In this document: piece after piece, positions 41,811 to 50,270 of the stretch
Numbering within the stretch: position 1 is the first letter of the stretch
How the letters are laid out: each line of letters opens with the position of its first letter
From: Terrimonas ferruginea DSM 30193
Lineage (GTDB): Bacteria > Bacteroidota > Bacteroidia > Chitinophagales > Chitinophagaceae
DNA: 64,000 bases
Reading direction: 5' to 3'
NCBI RefSeq assembly: GCF_000425585.1
Contig: NZ_AUDS01000021.1
Span: 1 to 64,000 of the forward strand
Program-made: the position numbers and the translations under genes
The notes under the pieces: model-generated
Seen by the model: the letters and a program-made list of their open reading frames with translations, nothing else
The model's database searches: none
Told to the model about the DNA's origin: nothing

Positions 41811-44800
41811 ATGAAGCGGATGCTGCTTGCCATTGGGTATGGACTTTTTATGTACGTACCTGCCCAGGCCTCTCCCGGTTTTACCGACGATCACTACACG
41901 TATGACCGGTTCTATTTCCAGGAAAAAATTATCAACGGAAAAATTACCAATGATCGCGGCGAGCCGCTCTCCGGTGTAGCTGTGCAGATCAAAGGCACCA
42001 CAAAAAGTACACTCAGTAAGGAAGATGGAAGTTTCTCCATTGCAGCAGATCAGTTTCCCGCCATACTCACGTTTTCTTATGTGGGAATGGAAGCAAAAGA
42101 AGTGAGCGTGACCAGCACAGCCGATGTGCAGGTGCAGCTCAAGACCCTTGAAAATATCATGGACGATGTGGTAGTGGTCGGTTATACCACACAGAAAAAA
42201 GTAAACCTCACCGGCTCCGTCAGCAGCGTATCCGGCGCTACGCTCAGCCAGCGCCCCGCTCCTACTACTACCAATCTTTTACAGGGAAGAGTAACGGGTT
42301 TGCAGGTAGTGCAACCTTCAGGACAACCGGGCCGTGACGAAGCCTCCTTGTTAATACGTGGCCGCGGTTCTTTCCAAACGGCGAGTTCTCCGCTTGTGCT
42401 TATCGACGGTGTGGTGGGTTCGCTCGGCAACCTCTCACCCGATGACGTGGAAAACGTAACCGTATTAAAAGATGCGGCTTCCGCTTCCATCTATGGCGCA
42501 CGCGCAGCTAATGGGGTGATACTCGTTACCACAAGAAAAGGCCGCAAAGGACAACCCGTTATCAGCTATCGTTTCAACATCGCACGACACAACGCAACGG
42601 CGTTGCCCGACTTCATTACCAATTCGGTGGAGTACATGGAAATGTACCGCAAAGCCGCGATCCGCCAGGGCTTGCCTGAGATTTATACACAGGCGCGCAT
42701 CGATGCGTATAAAAATTCCACTGACCGCAACCTGTATCCCAATTTCGATTATGTAGATTACTATGTCAATCCCGCAACCGTTACCAATCACAACCTTTCC
42801 GTTTCCGGCGGCAGCGATAAAAGCACGTATAATTTCTCTCTGAGTTATCTCGATCAGGACGGTTTGTTGCCGGTATACAATTTCAAACGTTACAATGCCT
42901 TATTAAACTACAGCAATCAACTCAGCAAGTCGATTACATTCGGCACCTCGGTGAACGTAACTTATAAAAACCGTACGGATCCGCCGTTTCTGAACGACAA
43001 CATGATGTTGCTGATCTATGCAGCAGGTCCATTATATGGTCCTTACCTTCCTGATGGCAGTGGCCGCATTGCACAGCGCGCCTACCAAAATGAAGGCCGC
43101 AACCGCAACCCCGCCACGGTGTTTGCCATGGGTTATCAAAATACCAAAGAGTATAACCTTAACGGGCAGGCTTATCTGGATATCAAATTGTTCAAAGGCC
43201 TTACCTGGTCTTCCAAAGTAGCCGTGAACTATATCGATGAATATTATAAAATGTACCAGCGTCCTGTCAATACCTATTTGTTGCAGGAAAGGGAAACGAA
43301 TGGCGACTATAAATTTTTCGACAATGGTCCGCCCGATATCCTGGGTGTAACAGATCAGTACAGCAAGATCATCCAGCCAACGGTATACAGCACCCTGCGT
43401 TATGAAAAACGTATCGGCGATCACCAGATCGGTGCGCTCGCGGGTTATGAACAATTGTATTACCGTTATCAAACGCTGCGTGCCAACCGACCCAACAGCG
43501 CATTCCCCAACCTGACGGAACTGAGCGGTTATTCTCCGACCAACCAAACCTTGTTCAATACATCTCCGCGTCTGGCAGGCATCGGTACCAATCCGGCGGA
43601 ATGGGCGATGCAGTCTTTTTTCGGCCGTGTCAATTATGATTTCAAAGGAAAATATTTGTTGGAAGCCAACCTGCGCTATGACGGCACCTCCAAAGTATCG
43701 CCGGATTACCGCTGGGGCGTCTTTCCTTCCTTCTCTGTTGGCTGGAGAGCTTCGCAGGAAGATTTTATCAGAGACCGTTTCAGTTGGATCAGCGACCTGA
43801 AACTGCGCGGCTCCTATGGCACGTTAGGAAACCAGGACATCAGCACTTACGCATATCAACGTATTCTGACAACAGACAACATCGGCTATCCTTTCGGCAA
43901 CACTTCTCTTACACAAGGTGCCGTGCTCAATACACTCGTCGATCAAAGCGTACGCTGGGAATCCACCCGCGTGCTTGATCTTGGCTTTGATCTCGAGATC
44001 AAACGCGGGCTGCTGGGTATCACCTTCGACTGGTTCCGCAAAACAACCTCCGACATTCTCGCCAACCAACCGATTCCCTCCAGCCTGGGCCTGAGTGCGC
44101 CGATTGCCAACGACGGACGTTTGCGCAACCAGGGTGTGGAGTTGGAGCTTCGTCACCAACACACGATTGGCAAAGTGGGTTACGGCGTAAACGGATTGAT
44201 TTCAATGGTAAAAAATAAAGTGTTGTACATCCGTACACCAAGTATTGGTTCCAATATCCGCCGTACCGGCGATGAATACGATGCGCATTACCTCTACGTG
44301 TGGGACGGTATTTTCCAGGTGGAAGACATCGGCAACCCGAGAGTTCCCGTGCATGCACTCAATCCCAATCCCAAACCCGGTGACCTTAAAATGAAAGATC
44401 TCAATGGTGATGGTGTGGTAGATGCCAATGACCGCAAAGTGGTGAAAGGTGCCTATCCCAATATCACTTATTCATTCGGCTTCAATGTTGACTATGCAGG
44501 CTTTGGACTGACCGGATTTTTCCAGGGCGTGGAAGGCACGGCAGCGCGCGTGAATAACTGGGGCATCGATCCGTTCATGCAGGGAACGGCGCCCACAACG
44601 AAGTGGCGCAATGCATGGACACCGGAGAACCGCAGCAACACGATGCCCGCTATGTATATTTCAGGTTACCAGGGTGTGGCCAACTACTCAGGCAGTACCT
44701 ATTACCTGATGAATTCCTCTTACCTGCGTTTGAAAAATATCATGTTGTCCTACACATTCGGCAAGCCGGTCATTTCACGAATACGCGCGAGCAACCTGAT

Positions 44801-44939
44801 GGTGTATGTATCGGCCGACAACCTCCTCACTTTTACGAAGTATGAAGGCGGCGATCCGGAGAGATCGGGTCTCACCGGCAACTTCGCACAATATCCGCAG
44901 GTAAAAATTTTCAACGCAGGTATCAACATCAAGTTCTAA
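41811..44939 (+). CDS. SusC/RagA-family TonB-dependent outer-membrane transporter
   Basis: A 1042-residue TonB-dependent importer. Signal peptide ends near VPAQA (20); a CarboxypepD_reg-like domain follows (about 38-115, 'IINGKITNDRGEPLSGVAVQIKGT'); the plug begins at 'VVVVGYTTQKKVNLTGSV' and includes 'LIRGRGSFQTASSPLVLIDG' and 'VTVLKDAASASIYGARAANG', all SusC hallmarks. The barrel ends with 'VKIFNAGINIKF', terminal Phe. It is paired with susD 21 bp downstream. No sigma/anti-sigma pair, HTCS or glycoside hydrolase is nearby, so the substrate is unknown; some such pairs import peptides or polymers other than glycans. Confidence 0.96.
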   Translation: MKRMLLAIGYGLFMYVPAQASPGFTDDHYTYDRFYFQEKIINGKITNDRGEPLSGVAVQIKGTTKSTLSKEDGSFSIAADQFPAILTFSYVGMEAKEVSVTSTADVQVQLKTLENIMDDVVVVGYTTQKKVNLTGSVSSVSGATLSQRPAPTTTNLLQGRVTGLQVVQPSGQPGRDEASLLIRGRGSFQTASSPLVLIDGVVGSLGNLSPDDVENVTVLKDAASASIYGARAANGVILVTTRKGRKGQPVISYRFNIARHNATALPDFITNSVEYMEMYRKAAIRQGLPEIYTQARIDAYKNSTDRNLYPNFDYVDYYVNPATVTNHNLSVSGGSDKSTYNFSLSYLDQDGLLPVYNFKRYNALLNYSNQLSKSITFGTSVNVTYKNRTDPPFLNDNMMLLIYAAGPLYGPYLPDGSGRIAQRAYQNEGRNRNPATVFAMGYQNTKEYNLNGQAYLDIKLFKGLTWSSKVAVNYIDEYYKMYQRPVNTYLLQERETNGDYKFFDNGPPDILGVTDQYSKIIQPTVYSTLRYEKRIGDHQIGALAGYEQLYYRYQTLRANRPNSAFPNLTELSGYSPTNQTLFNTSPRLAGIGTNPAEWAMQSFFGRVNYDFKGKYLLEANLRYDGTSKVSPDYRWGVFPSFSVGWRASQEDFIRDRFSWISDLKLRGSYGTLGNQDISTYAYQRILTTDNIGYPFGNTSLTQGAVLNTLVDQSVRWESTRVLDLGFDLEIKRGLLGITFDWFRKTTSDILANQPIPSSLGLSAPIANDGRLRNQGVELELRHQHTIGKVGYGVNGLISMVKNKVLYIRTPSIGSNIRRTGDEYDAHYLYVWDGIFQVEDIGNPRVPVHALNPNPKPGDLKMKDLNGDGVVDANDRKVVKGAYPNITYSFGFNVDYAGFGLTGFFQGVEGTAARVNNWGIDPFMQGTAPTTKWRNAWTPENRSNTMPAMYISGYQGVANYSGSTYYLMNSSYLRLKNIMLSYTFGKPVISRIRASNLMVYVSADNLLTFTKYEGGDPERSGLTGNFAQYPQVKIFNAGINIKF

Positions 44940-44960
44940 CCATTGCAAAACCATTCTACA

Positions 44961-46496
44961 ATGAAACGATTATTTTTTCCCCTATATATCTTTGCCTCTA
45001 CAAGTCTGCTACTTGCCGGCTGCAGCAAAGGATTTCTTGACCGTAATCCGGAGAACAGTGTGTCGAGTGAAATTTTCTGGAACTCTGAAACCGATGTCCA
45101 AACCGCATTAGCCGGTGTGTACTCGCGTCTTCAGCAAAACTTTCTCGGTTACGAACGTGTATACCTTGACGGTCTTTCGGACAATGCATTCCTGGATAAT
45201 AATTCCAACCAGGCCAATATGCAAACGATGAGCACCGGCAACTTATCCGCCGCCACCGGCGGTGCATTGAACAACATGTATTCAACGCCGTACAGGGCGA
45301 TTGCTTCCTGTAATTTCTTTTTGGATAATGTAGACAAAGCACCAATCACCGATGCCCAGAAAGACTTATACAAAGCGGAAGTACGTTTTATCCGTGCCCT
45401 CGCCTACTTCGACCTGGTGCAGATTTTTGGAGGTGTGGTGGTTTATACTTCAACGCCGGCTAATGCAGAAGCGGCTAAAATTGCCAAGAGCAGCAAAGAA
45501 GACGTGTACCGGCTGATAGAAGACGATCTTGATTTTGCCATCTCAAAATTACCAGAGATCAAATACAACGGGCATGCGGTAAAAGGCAGTGCGCAGGGAT
45601 TGAAAGCACGCGTATTGATCACGCAACAAAAATTCGACGCGGCCATTCCTTTGCTTGAAGCCGTGATGAGTTCCGGCAATTTTGGATTATCCAATAACTA
45701 TGCATCGATTTTCAAAACAGCCGGTCAGTCGAATGCAGCGGTGAATACGGAGATACTTTTTTCCACCCAATACCTGGCCCCCAACAATATCCAGCGCGCC
45801 AACCAGGGCATGGACATCGAGCTCGGCTGGTTCTCGCTCATTCAACCTTACCGCAACCTGGTAGATGAATACGAAGCAACAGACGGCCTGCCGATCAGCG
45901 AATCACCTTTGTACAATCCGGCCACGCCTTACAACAATCGTGATCCACGGCTCAACCTTACACTCAAACTGCCGGGAGAAGTATGGACCAATCCTGCCGG
46001 TACGGTATGGAGCGGCAGTTATGTATCGCAGACTGGTTTTATCATGGAAAAATATGTGGATCTATCCCGTGCGCCATTTACGACCAACACGGCCAATGCA
46101 ACGGACCAGGATTATGTTCACCTGAGATATGCGGATATCCTGCTGATGTATGCGGAAGCGCGTAATGAAGTAACCGGACCGGTGGCTGCAGCTTATGATG
46201 CAATAGATGCAGTACGTGCCAGACCTGGTGTGGCTATGCCTGCCGTCAACCGTACGCGTTATAACACCAAAGAATTACTGCGTGAATATATCCGCCACGA
46301 ACGCCGGGTAGAGCTGGCCTTGGAAGGTCAACGGTACTTTGACCTGAAGCGTTGGAATATTGCACATACTAAACTGCCAACACTGCAGCAACCGGCCGGT
46401 ACGCCGTTGAAATTTGAAACGAAGAATTATGTACTGCCGTTCCAGCAGGCAGAGCTGGACAACAATCCTAGACTGGTACAAAATCCCGGATACTGA
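44961..46496 (+). CDS. SusD/RagB-family outer-membrane nutrient-binding lipoprotein
   Basis: A 511-residue lipoprotein that acts as the lid of the SusC transporter. Starting at the ATG at 44961, the lipobox is LAGC with Cys21 (LLLAGCSKGFLDRNPEN). SusD features are the TPR-like N-terminal half ('FWNSETDVQTALAGVYS', 'KAEVRFIRALAYFDLVQIFGGV') and the C-terminal RagB segment 'DYVHLRYADILLMYAEARNE', 'ELLREYIRHERRVELALEGQRYFDLKRW' region. Closely follows susC. The pair is followed by a terminator. Confidence 0.95.
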   Translation: MKRLFFPLYIFASTSLLLAGCSKGFLDRNPENSVSSEIFWNSETDVQTALAGVYSRLQQNFLGYERVYLDGLSDNAFLDNNSNQANMQTMSTGNLSAATGGALNNMYSTPYRAIASCNFFLDNVDKAPITDAQKDLYKAEVRFIRALAYFDLVQIFGGVVVYTSTPANAEAAKIAKSSKEDVYRLIEDDLDFAISKLPEIKYNGHAVKGSAQGLKARVLITQQKFDAAIPLLEAVMSSGNFGLSNNYASIFKTAGQSNAAVNTEILFSTQYLAPNNIQRANQGMDIELGWFSLIQPYRNLVDEYEATDGLPISESPLYNPATPYNNRDPRLNLTLKLPGEVWTNPAGTVWSGSYVSQTGFIMEKYVDLSRAPFTTNTANATDQDYVHLRYADILLMYAEARNEVTGPVAAAYDAIDAVRARPGVAMPAVNRTRYNTKELLREYIRHERRVELALEGQRYFDLKRWNIAHTKLPTLQQPAGTPLKFETKNYVLPFQQAELDNNPRLVQNPGY

Positions 46497-46528
46497 TTTA
46501 GTTTTTTTTATCTTTCATATGGCATAGT

Positions 46529-46557
46529 AAGGGGCAACGGTTCTCCGTAGGCCCCTT
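46529..46557 (+). terminator. Terminator after susD
   Basis: AAGGGGC-A-ACGG-TTCT-CCGT-AG-GCCCCTT, then CATTTTG; 32 bp after the susD stop, between convergent genes. Confidence 0.65.
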
Positions 46558-46564
46558 CATTTTG

Positions 46565-47038
46565 CTACCAGTTATTTTTCTGATCGTCGTTCAGCCGCTC
46601 GGGTTTGGTAGCGGGAGTGGTACGCCAATCGGGATCATAACTCACAAAAAAGAAAATCCACAATGAACGGCCGAGGCGCATCAATAAAGGCTGCATGAGC
46701 AGCAATAAAACGGCATTAAACCCAAGCCAGTAAACAAACCGGTTGTCATATAAACCCAGGCCGACGATCAGCCACCAACCGATGAGCGAGGCTACGCTTA
46801 AAGCAATGGAAAGCGCATAGCTCACATAACTGGAACCGTAATAAAAGCCCACTTCAAGGTCGAAATACTGACCGCAAACGGGACAGGTCTCGTGCATCTT
46901 CAAGGTCTCCCGCAGGCGATAGGGATTTTTGGAAACGAACATATCACCCCGGCGGCAGCGGGGACACTTGCAGCGCAGCGCATTCAAGGCGCTGGGACGG
47001 ACATCGGGAGCATTTACGCTCAACTCTTTATCAGACAT
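46565..47038 (-). CDS. DUF983 family membrane protein
   Basis: A 157-residue protein with two cysteine pairs near the N-terminus (CKCPRCRRGDMF, Cys23/25/28; CPVCGQYF, Cys52/55), forming a zinc-ribbon-like head, followed by two hydrophobic helices (about 68-125) and a basic/polar tail. This is the DUF983 arrangement, common in Bacteroidota and Alphaproteobacteria, function unproven. Start at MSDKELS: this ATG overlaps the AraC-family stop by 8 bp, so the two are translationally coupled. Confidence 0.82.
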   Translation of the reverse strand: MSDKELSVNAPDVRPSALNALRCKCPRCRRGDMFVSKNPYRLRETLKMHETCPVCGQYFDLEVGFYYGSSYVSYALSIALSVASLIGWWLIVGLGLYDNRFVYWLGFNAVLLLLMQPLLMRLGRSLWIFFFVSYDPDWRTTPATKPERLNDDQKNNW

Positions 47039-47906
47039 GTGTAAACTGTTTTCTGAATGAATCCGGCGTAACACCGGTGTACTTCCGGAAGAAACGGTTG
47101 AAATAGGAATTATCCTGGAAATTCAACTCGTAAGCGATCTCTGTTACGCTCATGTCAGCGTTCACGAGCAGGCGTTTTGCCTCGAGCAATACTCTGTCGC
47201 GGATCAATTCACCGGCCGTTTTGCCGAGCATATCCTGGCAAAGCGCATTGAGGTGATTGGGTGTAACGTATAACAGATCGGCGTATTCTTTCGGCAGCCG
47301 GATCGTTTTATAATATTGATTAATGAGACTTCTGAAATTGGCGAGTAAGGTTTGTTTATGACGCGGCAATCCATGCGTCGGCTTCTTAGCACAATGTTCG
47401 CGTACGAGCAGGAAGAGCTGCAGCAATAAAACCCGCAGCAGGTCGCGGTCAGCGGTGGCGTGTTGTTCCAGCATTTGCTGAAAAAGTCTGACAGCCATTT
47501 CCCTGACAGACATAGGCAACTGGCAAACGCTTTCTTCACTGTGTCCCCCGAAAAAGCTGAACTTCTCGAGATAATCGGGATTCAGTAAAAAAGTCCGGAA
47601 AAAGTTTTCGGAAAAATTGATGATATAACCATCGGTTTCTCCTTTGAAATGCCAACTGTGGACTTGTCCCGGCGCCATAAAATAGATCTGTCCGGCCTTT
47701 ACATCGAACCGGTCGAAATCGATGGAATGCTTGCCGCTTCCTTTGGAAAAAAAGACGAGGTGATAGAAAGAATGACCGTGCGCGTGATGGAGGTTGTCGT
47801 AATGCCGCCGGATATAATCAGCGAACCGCTCGATGAAGAAGTCGTCCTGGTGATGATCGTGCGCCAGGGTGCAAATGTCGTAAACGGGAATTTTCTTGCG
47901 GGGCAT
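47031..47906 (-). CDS. AraC-family transcriptional regulator (cupin sensor type)
   Basis: A 291-residue regulator. The N-terminal cupin domain (about 20-120) shows 'HGHSFYHLVFFSKGSGKHSIDF' and 'QIYFMAPGQVHSW'. The C-terminal AraC double helix-turn-helix covers about 190-287, with 'LYVTPNHLNALCQDMLGKTAGELI' and 'VTEIAYELNFQDNSYFNRFFRKYTG', ending TPDSFRKQF. It overlaps the DUF983 gene and probably acts on itself or on other loci. Effector unknown. Confidence 0.92.
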   Translation of the reverse strand: MPRKKIPVYDICTLAHDHHQDDFFIERFADYIRRHYDNLHHAHGHSFYHLVFFSKGSGKHSIDFDRFDVKAGQIYFMAPGQVHSWHFKGETDGYIINFSENFFRTFLLNPDYLEKFSFFGGHSEESVCQLPMSVREMAVRLFQQMLEQHATADRDLLRVLLLQLFLLVREHCAKKPTHGLPRHKQTLLANFRSLINQYYKTIRLPKEYADLLYVTPNHLNALCQDMLGKTAGELIRDRVLLEAKRLLVNADMSVTEIAYELNFQDNSYFNRFFRKYTGVTPDSFRKQFTHV

Positions 47907-48165
47907 AAGAGCTGGTGATTATGGTACAAAATTACATTATTACCGTTCGCCGCAGAGGGGAAGATCGGGGAAAATATGGTACTTTTTACCGAATCAAGGT
48001 GTAAGGCCTAAGGAGTAAGGTTTAAGGTTAGATAGCAGGTTATAGGTTTTCGCGGTGTTTGTTTATTTGCTTGAACCTGCGTCTTTTTCACGCAAAGCCG
48101 CAAAGAGATGAGGGCGCAAAGATTGACTTATTCACCATTTTGAATTTTGAATTAAACTTAAGCAT

Positions 48166-48279
48166 TTAACATCCGGCTATCGGTTATCTGTCGTCTTATC
48201 TTGCCGGTGTAGTAAACGATTGGATTAAATGGAAGGATGATTTCCTGCACCTGATGACGGGCTATATGTGCTACAATTG
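48166..48279 (+). pseudogene. Possible C-terminal gene remnant
   Basis: The frame HPAIGYLSSYLAG... runs 37 codons to a TGA at 48277-48279, with no ATG, GTG or TTG before its last third; a TAA precedes it. A TTTTGAATTTTGAATT box lies 13 bp upstream and a T-trailed hairpin directly follows. The composition (WIKWKDDFLHLMTGYM) looks protein-like, but I do not recognise it. It could equally be chance or a small RNA. Confidence 0.25.
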
Positions 48280-48304
48280 AGCCGCAGTGATACTGCGGCT
48301 TTTC
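48280..48304 (+). terminator. Hairpin terminator of unassigned plus-strand transcript
   Basis: AGCCGCAG-TGATA-CTGCGGCT followed by TTTCCC. No complete gene lies upstream on this strand. Confidence 0.6.
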
Positions 48305-48383
48305 CCTTCGAGAGGCCGAAGTATCGGCCTCAGGGCCCGAAGTTTCGGGCCGCCCTTCGAGAGGCGGAAGTATCGGCCTCAGG
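48304..48383. repeat. Tandem GC palindromes
   Basis: Two 31-base copies (48304-48334 and 48353-48383, one mismatch), each with GAGGCCGA-AGTA-TCGGCCTC or its variant, flank GGGCCCGAA-GT-TTCGGGCC. Same core as 19717-19732 and 33815-33843. Confidence 0.85.
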
Positions 48384-48409
48384 TATCCCACCCTTTCGCC
48401 GACTCACTT

Positions 48410-48486
48410 ATTGACCATTCACGATTCACGATTCACCATTCACCATTCACGATTCACCATTCACCATTCACCATTCCCCATTCCCC
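48410..48486. repeat. Eleven in-phase ATTSMCS heptamers
   Basis: Units ATTGACC, ATTCACG, ATTCACC and ATTCCCC follow each other with no slippage and end on the first base of the DUF4268 stop codon. Confidence 0.85.
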
Positions 48487-48938
48487 TACTCAAACCCATC
48501 CCTCACAAGATCCCAGAAAGCATCTAGCGCAATAATGCGAGGTTTGAAAAAGGAAATGATACGCGGCCAGTCGTCCGTTTTGAAGATATTGACACCCGGC
48601 AAAATGGTGCGGATCGTACTCACCAGTTTTCCGTCCTCATCGTATTGATGCAGTTGCCAGTCCCAGCTTTCTTCCGTATGTGATTCGAGAATTTTCTGCA
48701 GCGCTTTGAACTGATCAAAATATAGCGCCTGCCATTCCGGATCGGGATGGCGTATTTCTATGCCAATGGATGCCTGCTGACGACCGGCATCCAGCCGGAA
48801 AAACAGGTGGCGGATACCGGTTTTGTAATTGAGCCAGTTAATGGTATCACCGGATGCGCCGGGCACGGGACGCATGTATTGGCCAAATCGCGTCCAGAAG
48901 TCCCTTTTGATCTGTGCGGCTTCTTCACGTGAGTACAT
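48486..48938 (-). CDS. DUF4268 family protein
   Basis: A 150-residue protein with the DUF4268 opening MYSREEAAQIKRDFWTRFGQ and segments 'GDTINWLNYKTGIRHLFFRL', 'ASIGIEIRHPDPEWQALYFD'. The fold of this domain resembles restriction-enzyme-associated modules, but stand-alone versions are common in Bacteroidota with no known function. I use the ATG at 48938; the 40 codons upstream overlap the intergenic promoter region. It diverges from the sorbosone dehydrogenase-like gene. Confidence 0.8.
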   Translation of the reverse strand: MYSREEAAQIKRDFWTRFGQYMRPVPGASGDTINWLNYKTGIRHLFFRLDAGRQQASIGIEIRHPDPEWQALYFDQFKALQKILESHTEESWDWQLHQYDEDGKLVSTIRTILPGVNIFKTDDWPRIISFFKPRIIALDAFWDLVRDGFE

Positions 48939-48996
48939 GCTGCAAGTTAGGCTTATGGCATTATTTTGGCCGCCTAAATAGCTGTATCTTAAAAAA

Positions 48997-50262
48997 ATGA
49001 TTCCCATGGCAAAATCTACGCTACTTTCTCTTGCCCTGTTGCCCGCGATCGTAATCACTTACGCCTGCGGCAATGGTGGAAAAAATCAGTCTACACAACC
49101 TTCGCCTGTACCGAACGGCGACACGCTGCCCGCTCCTTTTGCTACCAAGTCGGTACGCAATACCAGCAAAGTAATCGGCTGGCCCGATACCCGCATGCCT
49201 GTGGCTCCTGAAGGGTTCAGCGTCTCCCGGTTTGCCGACGGACTGGACCATCCACGCTGGATCTATGTTGGCCCTAACGGCGATGTGTTCGTTTCCGAAT
49301 CCAACACCCGCAGAAGTGCCAACCGCATTACGCTGCTCCGCGACCAGGACAAAGACGGCCGCTATGAAACGCGCCACGTGTTTGCCGAAAAACTCAACCA
49401 GCCTTTCGGCATGCTGATCCTCGGTGACTATTTCTACATAGCCAATACCGACGGCCTGTTGCGTTTTCCTTATAAAGCCGGTATTACCAAACTGGAAGGC
49501 AAAGGCGAAAAAATAGTAGAGCTGCCCGCCGGCGGTTATAATAATCACTGGACACGCAACCTCATCACCAATAAAGAACGCAACAAAATCTATATCTCTG
49601 TTGGCTCCGGCAGCAATGTGGGTGAAAACGGAATGGAAAATGAAGTACGCCGTGCCGCCATCCTTGAAGTGAATCCGGACGGATCGGGTGAAAAAATTTA
49701 CGCGAGCGGCCTGCGCAATCCTGTAGGAATGGATTGGGCTCCGGGCAGCAATGTATTATGGACGGCAGTAAATGAACGTGATGGCTTGGGCGACGACCTG
49801 GTACCCGATTATATTACCAGTGTGAAACAGGGCGGCTTCTACGGATGGCCTTATTCTTATTTCGGTCAGCATCCCGATCCGCGGATGAAAGATGATCCGC
49901 AACCACAACTGGTAAGCCGGGCTATTGTACCCGACGTACCGGTGGGTTCGCATACCGCGTCGCTAGGTCTTACCTTTTATACGAAAGAGGCTTTCCCTGC
50001 ACGGTACAGAAATGGTGCGTTTATCGGCCAGCACGGTTCATGGAACCGCTCGGAACTCTCCGGTTATAAAGTGGTGTTTGTTCCGTTCAGCAACGGCAAG
50101 CCTTCAGGACCGCCTGAAGATTTCTTAACAGGGTTTGTAGCAGATGCTTCAAAAAGTGAGGTATATGGCCGCCCGGTTTGTACAACTGTTTTACCGGACG
50201 GCTCGTTGCTCGTCAGCGATGACGATGCGAATATTATCTGGCAGATCAAAGCCAGCAAATAA
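48997..50262 (+). CDS. PQQ-dependent sugar dehydrogenase family (L-sorbosone dehydrogenase-like) lipoprotein
   Basis: A 421-residue lipoprotein (lipobox ITYAC, Cys about 24), with a second ATG at 49006 just as likely as start. The body is a six-bladed beta propeller of the GDH/sorbosone type: 'GLDHPRWIYVGPNGDVFVSES', 'NQPFGMLILGDYFYIANTDG', 'NNHWTRNLITNKERNKIYISVGSGSN', 'ASGLRNPVGMDWAPGS', 'GQHGSWNRSELSGYKVVFVP'. Probably oxidises aldoses or aldehydes in the periplasm with PQQ; PQQ biosynthesis genes are not in the window. Confidence 0.85.
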   Translation: MIPMAKSTLLSLALLPAIVITYACGNGGKNQSTQPSPVPNGDTLPAPFATKSVRNTSKVIGWPDTRMPVAPEGFSVSRFADGLDHPRWIYVGPNGDVFVSESNTRRSANRITLLRDQDKDGRYETRHVFAEKLNQPFGMLILGDYFYIANTDGLLRFPYKAGITKLEGKGEKIVELPAGGYNNHWTRNLITNKERNKIYISVGSGSNVGENGMENEVRRAAILEVNPDGSGEKIYASGLRNPVGMDWAPGSNVLWTAVNERDGLGDDLVPDYITSVKQGGFYGWPYSYFGQHPDPRMKDDPQPQLVSRAIVPDVPVGSHTASLGLTFYTKEAFPARYRNGAFIGQHGSWNRSELSGYKVVFVPFSNGKPSGPPEDFLTGFVADASKSEVYGRPVCTTVLPDGSLLVSDDDANIIWQIKASK

Positions 50263-50270
50263 TTTATCGA

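Larger units (their letters stand above)
47907..48485. other. 579-bp gap rich in repeats, with a possible gene remnant
   Basis: Contents in order: heptamer words GTAAGGC/GTAAGGT and CACGCAAAGCCGCAAAG (47994-48125), a TTTTGAATTTTGAATT box (48138-48153), a 36-codon fragment without start codon (48166-48279), a hairpin terminator (48280-48300), tandem GC palindromes (48304-48383) and an ATTCACS array (48410-48486). No complete gene. Confidence 0.65.

Noticed and set aside
48158-48391. A 77-codon minus-strand ORF
   Set aside because: Much of it is encoded by the tandem GC palindromes; the translation has no protein-like features.
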